Assembly: GCA_011009095.1 (NCBI GenBank)
Contig: VTPC01000417.1
Span: 24,707 to 88,706, forward strand
DNA length: 64,000 bases
Reading direction: 5' to 3'
Source of the DNA: Ignelater luminosus
Taxonomy: Eukaryota > Arthropoda > Insecta > Coleoptera > Elateridae
The notes beneath the pieces were generated by a model. The model did no database searches. It saw only the letters and a program-made list of their open reading frames with translations, and was not told where the DNA came from. Below, piece by piece: positions 12,767-24,600 of the stretch (position 1 is its first letter; each line of letters opens with the position of its first letter). The position numbers were made by a program, and so were the translations under genes.

Positions 12767-13060
12767 TTCATGTCATCCGTGAATAAGGGACACTTTGAGT
12801 GTACAGGCATATTTGATAGATCGTTCATTAATAACAGGAACAAAAATGGTGCCAAATTGAACCCTTGCGGGACGCCAGATTTAACATTATAAATTGTAGA
12901 ATAAATTATTAAATTTTACAAAATAAAATCTTTTCTGCAAACATGAAACACGTGGTTTTTAGTTAAGTTAAGCCTGAAACTTCATACTTATAGAGAGTTT
13001 AAGTAACAGAATATTATGATCTACCACTCTACTAATTCTTGCTTATTGGTTAATATTTCA
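12767..13060 (-). pseudogene. Non-LTR retrotransposon reverse-transcriptase relic
   Basis: On the minus strand, different frames show VDHNILLLKL (near 13020-13050), SGVPQG (RT motif B, near 12865-12885) and FTDD (degenerate F/YxDD active-site motif, near 12780), in the correct order for a Jockey/CR1-like RT. Several stops and frame changes lie between them. The mariner at 11472-12764 begins a few codons after FTDD, so the relic was split by that insertion. Weak continuation may exist to the left of 11470, but I cannot assign it firmly. Confidence 0.65.
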
Positions 13061-15112
13061 GATATCCATTACGACTACTTTTTGCATTGTTGTTCTTCTA
13101 CATAATTGTCCTGATTCCAAAATGTCTATTTTTATAATATTAACATAAAATTTCCGTGTTGTTTCTTACTGAAATCTTGAAAGATACTTACCAGTGAATT
13201 CTTCTTTAAACCATTTACCTTTTCGCTCTATAGCAAATGCTTCCAATAGGTTTTATGGTTTTACTAATGTTCAGTAAGTTTTATCTCTTCGCAGCATTGG
13301 TTCTCGACTGTTCATGTTTTTGAATAGAACCACAGTGTAGTTGTGACCATATGCATTTGCACGCCCCTTAATAAATATTGTTTTGATTCGCATTAAGCCA
13401 GAGTAATAAAATGTCATAGTCTTCAGTTTTGTATCTGAAGAAATCTCTGATGTTTGATTTTACAAATAATTAAAGAAGTAAGAGATCTACTATAAAACTA
13501 AAATTTTAGTTTCCACAGGTGACCCTCTAGGGCAGTACCTTCCTACAGATCATTCCACGTCAGATTGGGCAAATTCTAACTTAGACTTACACTTTTTAAA
13601 AACATTAATATAGTCTGGTCAAACTTGGCTTACACAGGGGATTCACGAAAGTTATCATCCATCGTAGGGTAGATTCTATAGCCAGAAATAAGAAAAAGTT
13701 ATAAGAAGCTGGAAATGCTGTGTGAAGAAGGCATTTGACTCGAGCGCTTTCTGAGCAAAGATTTTCCCGAAATAGTCTGCCTGCAGTTTCGCAAGTTCGT
13801 TCTCTAAGTAATCTTGAATGAAGAAGCATATCAAAGTTAGGTAGAGAGCTGTTCCGAACAAATGCCAATGGATGAGCAGAGATTTGGCCATCTAATACAG
13901 TAGTCAATTTTAGAATTCAAAGAAGAAACGAAGAAGAATCAATTAACTTTGGAAAAGAGGATGTTCAATCATGGATTCCTTCATTCCCATTTAATCTCTT
14001 CCTAAGACTGATATTGGAGAGAATATAAACACAGAAATTGCACAATTGGAGAAAGATTAGATCAACGCTGTTGGGACAATACTGAAGCACATCGTCAGAA
14101 AGTTATAAAATCGTCAGATCTGGCAGCGTTCAGTACAGCTGTTGTTATCTTTTTACAAGATAGCGCCATCTGTTTGATGAATGATATTGGCCAATAGTGT
14201 CTGTGATTTTCTTAAAGTCCTACAGAATATAAGAAAGTTAGTTTTTAGTTACGAAAAACCTAACCATGTGTGAGCTTGCGTAGCTGCAACTAATATTGTG
14301 CACCCCCAATAAAATATTCTGTCGACACCCATGTTTGTATTGCCCATCTTGGCATAGTAGATATCTTACGCCAAGCGCCCTTTACAGCCCCTCCTTCATG
14401 CCAAGCTTAAATAGTCTTTTATTTCATTTTATTTGATTCATTTTTAGAAATACAGAATAATGATCAATTTTCACGGTTTTTCTGGATTTTCTGAAGTGCA
14501 ACTTATAACAGGAGAACCTGATCTTGATGGCTTTAATAGTGTAGTAACCATTGGGTTTGCATCTTAACACTGATCTCATTCTACTGTTCTCTACTGTTTT
14601 ATATAAGTGTGCTTGATATTACCAGTTTGGAAGATATCCGCAACCATTATTTTTCTGTGTGAAGCCCATACCAAGACTGTTCAGATAAATATAATATTAA
14701 AAGAGTAAAGAGTAGAAACACATTCATGACATTGAGAGAATGTGAAGGTCAATGATTGAGAAACACTCTCCAAAATACTTCTTTTAGTATTTTCTTCAAA
14801 GTTAGTCTTCTATCAATATAGATGAGGACTGTATTGAAAAAAACGCTCAAATTTCACCTTGAGCGTCGCATACAATTAAAAGCCCTTCGGGCAAGAGAGA
14901 TATTCTGCAAGTGTTTTGCAGTACGATATTCCAAGTATTTGTTCTTTGTCTACTCATTGAGGTTAATTCTAAGATTTTGATGCCACTGTAAAACAAATGC
15001 GTGGGTTGTGCTCGTGCAAAGAAAATTGTCTGGTAAGATCTATGGCAAAGATATTATGCGATACAGAAAAGGCTTTTGTTAATTAGAAGTTCAGTAGTGT
15101 TTGTTTTCTCAC
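13061..15112. other. Intergenic with unassigned open frames
   Basis: Two overlapping minus-strand frames at 13605-13907 (100 and 71 codons) lie in a GC-richer patch that may be an unrecognised exon or relic. An 11-base TAGCGCCATCT block is at 14161-14171. A hairpin with CGCTCAA / TTGAGCG arms lies near 14850. No domain could be named. Confidence 0.4.
14161..14171 (-). promoter_or_regulatory. Candidate insect CTCF-like site (AGATGGCGCTA on the minus strand)
   Basis: The same 11-mer occurs beside the RAB3GAP1 start at 62857-62867. AGATGGCGC resembles the core reported for Drosophila CTCF. Short motif match only. Confidence 0.25.
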
Positions 15113-15287
15113 CCATCGGACTAACGTAGCTTAGATCCGACGCGGGTAAACTTGGTCCCCAACGTCGAAGTGGCTCGTATAGTGACGAAGAGTGTGTTCG
15201 TATTTTACATCTAAATTGGGCTTCATACTCTTCCCGTAGTTCTAAGGCTTCGGTTCGATTTTGATTAAACTTTTGCTGATAAGTTTG
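15113..15287 (-). CDS. Candidate internal exon of an unrecognised gene
   Basis: The minus strand has a pyrimidine-rich stretch ending AAATCAG just before 15287, then 58 codons plus one base to 15113, then a good donor (ATGG|GTGAGAAA). The encoded segment starts QTYQQKFNQNRTEALELREE and continues through YEAQFRCKIRTHSSS to SDLSYVSPMG. It looks like genuine protein: charged, balanced, and GC-richer than its flanks. Reading through the donor adds 19 less protein-like residues before a stop. I do not recognise the family. A minus-strand open frame upstream at 16226-16447 could be another exon, but I could not establish a join. An element-derived fragment is the main alternative. Confidence 0.4.
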
Positions 15288-18200
15288 CTGATTTGCAGGA
15301 AAAATTAAATAAAAAAAAATAAATAACATAATTTTAAAATTAAATCAAGATTGATTATGGCGCTTCTAGAAAATTGAAGAATTGGTCGTTAAGTCTACTA
15401 ACTGTTACGTTACCTTGTGCTATTTTGCGAACTTTCGGTTGCGTCCATCAAAAATCTAAAATAGTTACTTCCCCAAAATCTTCAAGTGATTGCTTTCAAT
15501 AAGTTGCTTTCTTGCCATTCAAAGGCTTTGTTGTAGCACCTGTTGTAGTTAGACTATTAAAGACTGGTAAATCCTATGGCAATCAAATGCCAAAATTACT
15601 ACCACCAAGACATAAATAAAATCTGTGCTACACGGGAAACTTCTGTTATTGATCGTTTAAGCTAGTAATTGTTAAGATTCCCCTTGAAATGCCATTACAT
15701 TTCGTACTGTTTTAGAAGCTTTTTGAACCTATTGTCTTCATCAAAAATCTGATGTAATTGCTTTGTTTCCAGTAAGTTGCTCTGCTGCTTTCCAAAAACA
15801 GGCCTATCAAAGTTTCTTCCTTAAACTCATCCTGTTTATTTCTTTAACCCCTTGATGTGACTGGTTTGTTGTCCCTTCTTTTAGTAAGACACGGCGATAT
15901 TTGATGATGGTTCGAAAAACTACATCTCTAGCGATAGTTCACTCTGAAGAAATTTCTGTTTTCTTCTTTTTGCTCTACTGTACTGCAGCTTATTCACGAA
16001 TTTGCCGACTTGGATAGCAAATTAACTACAGATGAAAATGACTAGCATTCTATACCTTAAACCTTGATGTCAGAAAATCAGATTTCCTTTTTACTTTTGT
16101 TAGATTTTGATCAAATAACTTCCTTGATCATATCTCGAAAGACATTATGCAGAACTATTTTTAACAGTTTTATTATTTTAGTAGTAGGACTATCTTTTCG
16201 CGATTAAATTTCAATTTACCTTACTTTACAGGTAATGCAAAAAACAATACAAGAATATAAATTGTCTTGGGCAAGTACGCGGAACTGCAGCAGATAAAAA
16301 CTCCTCGCAATTACTACGGTTCTTCAGTGAGTTACAGCTGTCTATATAAACCATATGTCGTGATAAACCATAAAAGGTTTGAACTTCCACCTTATTTAAA
16401 AGCGGGAAGATTCGTTTACAAACATGATAAAATACAACAATTTGCATTAGGACGAGAGAAAATAAAATTTCTATTTTTTTTTTTGTTGTGTTCAGAGAAA
16501 AGAAAATATTTTATAGTTAGTATGCAGAGAAAATAATTGCACTTAATAGCAGAGAGAACAAAGAATGCAAGGTTGGATTTTAATGCAAAAGGATGTGTAC
16601 TAGTTCTAATTATTCGCTTTCTTTATCTAAGTACATATATCTGAAGATAATTTGAAATATCATTAAACAAAATACACTAAACAAAAGAATTTTTAATGAA
16701 AGGAATTCCGCAGTAAACAAGAATATAAGTGGACGTTAACCTATACAATAATGTAAACAACTACTACTCGTTATGAAAGGACCAGTTTTATATAAAAAGA
16801 AACAACAAAATCGGAACACATAATTGAATTAAATTTCACCTTGCACTTGACATGTGAATAATTAATTATTTTGTTATCGTAAATTGCATTACATTATACA
16901 ATCATTGAACTCAATAAAAGTTGTTCTTATCTAGATCAACATCATATCTTTAATCTTCATTTTTTTTTTAATTATTTCTAAATCATCATTATGAAAACTA
17001 ACAAATCTCACCCTAATAAACTGTTATGTATATCATTTTTGCAATTGCCATTTACCAACAGAAAAATTCAACTTTCAAATATATCGACATAGTGTAACAT
17101 ACACATAACTCATAAATAACCACGACGATTTGTATTAGGATTCCGTTCATTTCTGACATGATTTACATTTATCTGCTAGTTTCTTCATCGTAAAATATTA
17201 CGGTTATATGATAGAACCTTCTGCTTTACTAAATGTTTATTGAAGTGTGTAGCATTAGTTTGGTTATGTAAATACCCATCCCAAAAAGGCAAAAAAACCA
17301 TCAGATTACACCATTTGTACCAGTTTGTATATTTTGATTGGTGAGAATCTGTCATTTTAATAAACTAGTTTGCATTTCATACAAATTAATTTCAACTAAA
17401 AGTTATCTGATGTTTTCGGGACGGTAGTTTTAATTGGTGTTTAGACGAGGACGGGTCGGTGGATGCTTGCGCTAACGAGGGGTTGTTAAATAATTTCAAC
17501 ACAAGTCGGTGTGAATACTGTATTGTAGTGCAAGGTGCTTTGTTTGGAATATGGTAAAAGAGTTAGGAATACGTAAACATTTTGAGGAAATATTAATTAA
17601 TGTTGTTATTTGAACGTTTTACGTGAGTACGCTTAATAGGCCCATAGCTTTAGAATTGAAGTTTAGTTTCGTTACCTAATCCATAATTATGTAAGAATTA
17701 TTGACAGCGGTAATCATAGAAATGATTAAATCGATGGATTTCATGATTGATATTAAAATCAAACTTTCTCAATGATATTTTTAGATGTAATTGAATTCTC
17801 CTTTATCGTATCTACAAACCTTACTATCTTCAAGCTCTTGGGAAATGAAAAGTCAAAATAGTTTCAGCAAATTAAATAATTGTTTTTATTTGGAATTTGA
17901 ATATTTGATTTTAGAAAAGCTTGAAGGGTTCGTGAAAAAAGACATCAACTTCGAACAGTTGTAGCTCAGGTTGGTATGTTTAATGTGCATTAAGACACTT
18001 TTTCTAAAATAATATCGATTTAGCCTTTAGCCTAAAGACCTTAAAAGAAATTCTTGAGAAAATGCAATAACTCATTGATGTTTCATTTTAGGCAAGAATT
18101 CTCAATTGACACTTAATTCGTGTTTTAGTCTCTTGAGGTTTGTGACCACTACATGAATAAAGAACCTTTCTAGAAAAAGTATCTTAACAAGTTGTTTGCG

Positions 18201-20728
18201 TAAAGTTCATGCCAAATTCAAATGCAATTCATTCAGTTAAAGTTCCGTATGACCATGACCATGTGTTTTAAATCCAAAATTCGTCTTTTTGAGCAATCGG
18301 CAAATAAACTAAGGTCGAGGGCTTTACAAACCAGGAAATGTCTCAGGGTTTTAGCCTTGGCAATGCAGTTACGATTTTGAAATTTCATTTCTGAAAAATG
18401 TGATCTTTCTGACTGTGGTAATTTCACAAGCAAGGTCACTAATAGTAAATGCTAATTTTATAAGATACTGCAATTTTAGTTTCTGCTCATCCAATATATA
18501 CTTAAAATGGTTACAAAACGAGAATTTATAGTTTCCTATTTGGAATATTCTTCTCAAATTCATTCTAAATAATTAGTAAACTCCAAGATCTCGGATACCT
18601 AATAATCTGAATTGCCCAAAAATACTTCACTGTCAGTATCATTGGGAGCATACAGAAAAACGTTGGTGACTGAAGCTGAATTAAGATGATAAAGACTTCT
18701 ACGCCATTCATATTTTACTCAAAAACAACATTTCTGATCAAAAAGATGCTAACGAATTTTTTTGTTAAGTTGAAGGCAGATTTTAAATGCAGAAATGTTA
18801 TTCACTTTTCATTGGCCTAACATACAATTTTTAAAAAAATGTCTTTGGAAGTCGTAATGATAGACTTGATTACGTTGAAGAGAGGGAAATGTTGTCCAGC
18901 TTAAATTATTATTAAGTCATTCTTCAATAGGAAGTTATACTGGAATTAATAGTTGCAAGTCAATTATTCTTGAGAACAATATCAATCACCCATAATCTAA
19001 AATGATTTCATACTTTTTTAAACATTAGATCGATAGTAAGTATTTAAAACACTTAACTCATGCCTCAATATTCAACCAAACTGGGGAAAAAATATCAATA
19101 GTATATAAAACTCTTAAATCATGTAGATCAGTGGATCAGTTTCGCTAAAATCAAGAATTTCACGATGATTCAGTGATATAAATCAAGAATACAACATAGT
19201 AATACATTTCCTCTGACCGACTTAAATAAAATTTCTCACTTTCAAAACAGAACTTTACCAGAAAAATTCAACAAACTAATTAAGACGATTCAGTTTCCCG
19301 GATATAGCAGATACCATTTACTTTCCGTCATCTTCAAAAAAAAAACCTTACAGAAATCGAAAACAACACATAACATTTAAACAATCCTTTAAATACTAGA
19401 ACTTAACATTTTGAGTATTTACAATTATTCTTTGTCGTGACTTTAATTACAATGTAGATAAACCTGCTTCTATCATGAATATCCTTGAAATGCAAGGTAC
19501 ACAACGAAAAAAATATGCAATTGTTGCTATTCAAAAGTGTTTATTATTTAAAATCCGAGATCTCGCAGATAAAATGTAGTAAAAGGTTTTTAGATACAAA
19601 AGGTACCGTAGCGGCAACGCGGATGGCCCAATTGCCAACAAGTTGTTTTAAGGTGAGCCTCATCGCTCTGTTGAGTTTGGATTATTGTAACGTGACGCTG
19701 CTTAAACTGCTTTAAGCTTTTGCCTTAGAGCTACATTAGATTGTTCATTTGTGTGAGCGAGTTATAAATGCACATACGCATTTGAAATCGTTCTAAATTT
19801 AGCACAAACATCGTAAATATTGTTATAATTACAGAAATTTTACTATAAAAACTTTTTAATTTTATTGGTGCCTCACGTATTATTTCATGAGTGAAAGTCG
19901 CCATGTTTTATTTTCCTTCTTATGATTTAGTATGTGAAAAATAATGTCGCAGATGTAACATACATGTTACGCGTATTTAAATTTTTAAATAAATGAGATT
20001 AGAGTAATGTACGTGTTACTTTCACTTATGCCACAATTTTCAAGAAATTAACGTGAAATTGCAAAACTTGCTAATTTTTAGTAAATATATGTACTACTAC
20101 ATAATCAGTATTTATTAGTTTGTTACTATACTAATTCATAAAGAGAATATCAACGGCTACGGGAGCCTCGTTAAATGTCATTTTTATATGCTTGACATAC
20201 ACATCAGTCATCTGTTATTAAGTAATCCTTCATTTGCTATTGTCATAGGAAGTGCAAAACGCTTTACATACAAATGTCAAGAAAATAGCGCATCTTAAGA
20301 AAGATACCTACATATATGCTAAGGAATTTTAAATTCTTCAATAAAACAATCAATTAGAAATTCATTCTTCGTCAAGCTTCAATGAGTAATTGAGAGCCTG
20401 TCTGTAGATTCTATTTTTTCTGTTACCTTCTTTTAAATTTACTTCATTTGTTCCAAAGCGAACTACTAGATCTGATGCAATTTGGATTGTAACTAGTCTG
20501 ACTAACATTGTTATGTCGTTAACTGCAAATGAGCTGCACCTTTAGACGGAAACCTAATACATGAGGTAGGGTTTCAATATCTCAGCACTACTATATTGAT
20601 TTCTACTAGGGACACTACGTAATAACACTATTAACAACTGATATTTCTACATCTACTTATATATTGTCATGGTCTGTAACAAGACAGCATATTAAAAATA
20701 TAGAAAAATGACATTCAGCCTCATTATA
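15288..20728. other. Intergenic or intronic, one GC-richer patch
   Basis: Mostly AT-rich with no named gene. Overlapping open frames on both strands at 16226-16536 cannot both be real and neither is recognised. At 17415-17553 a GC-richer tract ends in a plausible donor (ATG|GTAAAA), which could be a non-coding first exon. A dyad GTAACAT-AC-ATGTTAC is at 19955-19970. The short minus frames at 18233-18563 are AT-rich and unsupported. Confidence 0.4.
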
Positions 20729-21608
20729 CAGGGTGTTCATGGAGGAATGAGACAGTGCAATATCTCGGGAATTAATGCAGATTTTAAAATTCTGAAAATT
20801 TTGTTGCAAAATGTAAGGTAGGGGCACATATTTTGTGATAAAAAGTTTTTGGATTAAATGCGTCACGCCAGGTGGCGCTACCTAACTTAAGTGTTTTAAA
20901 TGGAATACTCTACATTTTATTCGATTTTTGAGATTTGCAACATATTTGTGACAACTTTCCTTATAACTGCTATCAACCTATCTGGTTTACTTTTCGAGAA
21001 AATAATTTTTATAAATTTAAGGCGTACCCTAGGTACCTACATAAATGCTTAGAAAATTCGAATGAATGAAGATAAATTGATAAATTTTATATGAAATCAA
21101 TCACAAAAAGTACTAAACGTCGACGCGGGAATTTCAAACTGTCCTCAACCATTTTCGTACACCCGGTATCTCATATTTGTATTTTGAGTTTTGAGCACTT
21201 AATGTAATTTTCAATTTGACTTTGAAGTATGTTCTCGTGTCTTTTAAATTGTATTCAAATTTTTGATAAATTAATCGTTGCTTATTATCTCTACAGAATA
21301 CAATATTTTACATCTTTGTGTTAAATTAAAAATTATTATTTTTCCGTAAAGTAAACCAGATGGCTGGTAGCAGTTATAAGAAAAGTTATCACGAATGTGT
21401 TGCAAATTCCAAAAAGCAAACAAAAAGTAGGGTATTCCATTTAAAAAAATTAAGTTATGTAGCTCCACCTGGCGGTGACGCTTTAATTTAAAAACTTTTT
21501 ATCATAGAATATTTATGTGCCTTACATTTATAACAAAGTTTTCACAATTTTAAAATCTGCATTCGTTTCCAAGATAGCGCGCTGTCCCATTCCTCGGTGA
21601 ACACCCTG
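20729..21608. mobile_element. Non-autonomous Tc1/mariner-type element with ~290-bp inverted arms
   Basis: The ends read TA|CAGGGTGTTCA on the left (TA at 20727-20728) and TGAACACCCTG|TA on the right (TA at 21609-21610), giving an 880-bp element. The arms, 20729 to about 21018 and about 21321 to 21608, are extended imperfect inverted repeats. They share blocks such as ATTTTAAAATCTGCAT and TAACTGCTA-like sequence. The ~300-bp centre has no transposase motif. Minus-strand frames at 20657-20866 and 21271-21468 are translations of the arms. It is presumably mobilised in trans by a related transposase. Confidence 0.85.
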
Positions 21609-24600
21609 TATAGGCGCCCAACCAGCGCGGCTAGAAAAGTTCAGCATCATGCATAATAAATCTTGTCACTCAGCCAGGGAGGTTCTAAGAATTTAGCTCA
21701 TGTACGAAGCAGGTACTGAATAATTTCATTCTTGGTCATTTTGATTGTTGAAGTCTGCAGATTTTAACTGCATCTAACCTAATTTGAATCAGTTATTTGG
21801 AAATCTAAAGCAATTTCATCTAATCTAATCTAATCTGACCTGACCAAACCTATCCTATAGTTAAGAGGCTAATTAGTTACGTTTATCAATTTTACTGGGC
21901 TTATTACAAAAAGACTTTTATTTACTTATTTATTTATTCCAACATACTGTTATCAGTGTTATTTTATTGTTTTTCTGAAAATGCATACACATTCACAAAA
22001 CAAGATGATGCGAAGAAATAAGAAGAGTAGACAACAAACAGAAAATAAAGAAAACTGAGGTGACAATTAAACAAAACATCTACTTTCATGGTCACCATTG
22101 GTGATCTTCATCTGAAACTAAAAAACTGTATAAGATATCATCATCAAAGCTCATAATATGACCCAAAAGATTTTACAGGATTTTTTGATAACAGACTAGC
22201 CACCAGAAGAGGTCACAAAATATCCAAAAACAGTGATCACATCCACAACAAACAAAATCAATTACACCAAGAAATTCGCGATCTTAAAAACAATCAGTTA
22301 AAACAAGAAGAAAAGAAAAACATAATTGACCTTGAAAGTCGAAATGAGAATGCAACATACCACCATGTAGGTAAGCAATTGGGCGACTACATTGTAGAAA
22401 ACCTAATGCAATGTACGTTTTTCGAATAGGCAGAACCTTAGCAACCAATTATTCCATGAAGTCAGATAGACGTTCATGGCACAGAAAGAATTATTTAGTA
22501 AAACAAATGAACACTCAGATAAATGTTCATGTTATAAAACATATTGAACTCATTAATCAAAAAAATGAAAAAGACGTTAATCTGGATTCACAAAAAACAA
22601 ACAATGTTAAATTAACACTGGGGGGGGGGTAATGCTTAGATGGTCACGCCCACAGAGAAGATTCAGTTTCTAGAAGAGAAAACGCTGATCAACAAAGCAA
22701 GGTAACTAAATGATGCGGTTACTAACAGCGCATTTTTTCCGCTTCAGTGCAGTTGAAGTAACTAACACGCTCCAGCTTAATGGAACACTTCAACAATATT
22801 TTGGGCTGGTTGCAACTTCGTTCTAACCTCAAAGGTAGACCTCTTCCGGAAAAAAATAAGCTGTGCATGCCATTAACGACATTTGGCTTCATTAACATCA
22901 AATTATGAACAGCCGGTTATGCTTCTACTAAATATTTCATCTATTGGCAGCTATTGGCACCCATACTAGCAATTAAGTAACTGTAATAAACTTATTGTGC
23001 GTACTGAATTCACTTAAACGCCAGGATAACATTAAACCAAGCTTCATAGGACTCAGACTTAAACTGAAATGTCTATTAGAACTAAGGATTTTTTGAGAAA
23101 CTTTTGATTTTGCATACGATTCGTTTCTGTAAGATATGACTCAGTTTCTAAAAGCTTTTTTTATGATTCAAAAAGTAACTTTTGGGATAGAGCAGAATTC
23201 TTAAACTTTGTCTCATGTTTGTCCAGAATCTAAGATATTGAAAGAAGTAGGAGGATAACTTCTTTTCAGCTGGTGATCTAACAAAGCAATACGTTCTTAC
23301 GTAAAATTTAATTTTGTTCCTGTTCTACGACTTAAGGCCGCCAACTAAGTTTGACCGGAGCAATTTAAACAAATGTAATCAACTCAGCTTAGAATTGTTT
23401 TATTTGTGATTGTTTGAAACTATAAATAAAAACAGCCCGTGGCCTCCCTCTTATTTTCCACCCGCGTGTAGGGTCGGGCTGTGAAACCTTGCTAGAAACG
23501 TCCTACTCTTCTAGATAATTATAATTTAGAATTATAATTTCATGTTGGGTTTGTTCGTGCACATTACAATCTATTGAATTTAAATCTGAATCTGTTAGAA
23601 GTTTCTTGAATCATTTTAATCGGAAGTGTGTTGGTATTGACTATTCTCAAACGATTTCTAATAAATTCTATAGTTGAAAATAAAAAATAAGAAATTCTGA
23701 AAAATATGATATGTATGGTGCTAATTAATATTTAAACAAAATAGTTATAGCCAACAGTAAATTATTTTTTATTTCCCTTCTTTTGCATAAAGTTGAATTC
23801 TTAACTTTCCATTCCAAAAACCATCACATTAACACTAGTAACGTTCACAATTTACAGAAACCTTCTAAAATATAGAATTATCTAAAATATAAATTTACCT
23901 TTTTTTTATGTACTTTACGTATAAATTTCGACGATAGGTAACTGTTTAAAAGTCCCAAATTGCCCATACTGTGCAAATTAACCGTGGGAAGTTCTAAACT
24001 GAATGCAATTAATTTGAAGCACATAAACTGGAGGCCAAACATTCAGGCCAAACTCTCTCATGTATTTAAATTACAACTGTTGCATAATAACTGAAAGATC
24101 TACATGTACATTAAACAAGCTATAACTTAATTATTAATTTCCAATAGTGATTAAAAGTGTGAAATTTTTTATTTGAAAGCGATCACGAAAAGGAAGAAAG
24201 AAAAAAAGTAGCCAGTTTCGGAACGTCCTGTGAGAGAATGAAAACGGCAATAACAATGTCAGATATTCATCTAGATGAATATTTCTTTTAGTTCACATTG
24301 GATTGCAGCAAAACTTGTCGCTGTTTGCGATTTTGATTATGAATAGATAAAAGAATTAATAATAATACGCACCGAAGGATGTCGTAACGTCATTTAAAGT
24401 TTTGTAAAGTGGAATAATGTAACAAAGAAAAGTAAATTACTTTTCCCATACAATTTCAAAATTGCATGTGAACTATTATTTTAGTATTCTCGCCTAACCT
24501 CACTTTATCTTCTATAAACAAACCTAACAAGACTTCTCCCATAATAAAAGTATATAACTAAAAGGTTGTGAAAGGCAGAAAACAAGGTAAACCACCACAG

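Noticed and set aside
16226-16536. Overlapping protein-like frames on both strands
   Set aside because: Each is plausible on its own but neither has a full exon context, and they cannot both be real; left as unassigned.
21810-21850. Telomere-like tract (CTAAT/CTGAC repeats)
   Set aside because: Only a few degenerate pentamers and not the insect CCTAA unit; best read as a short microsatellite.
22620-22629. G10 homopolymer
   Set aside because: Unusual in AT-rich DNA but short, and possibly an assembly artefact; no structure around it supports a function.
23430-23495. ACAGCCCG ... CGGGCTGT stem, considered as a tRNA or structured RNA
   Set aside because: No tRNA A/B boxes, no cloverleaf, and only an 8-bp closing stem.
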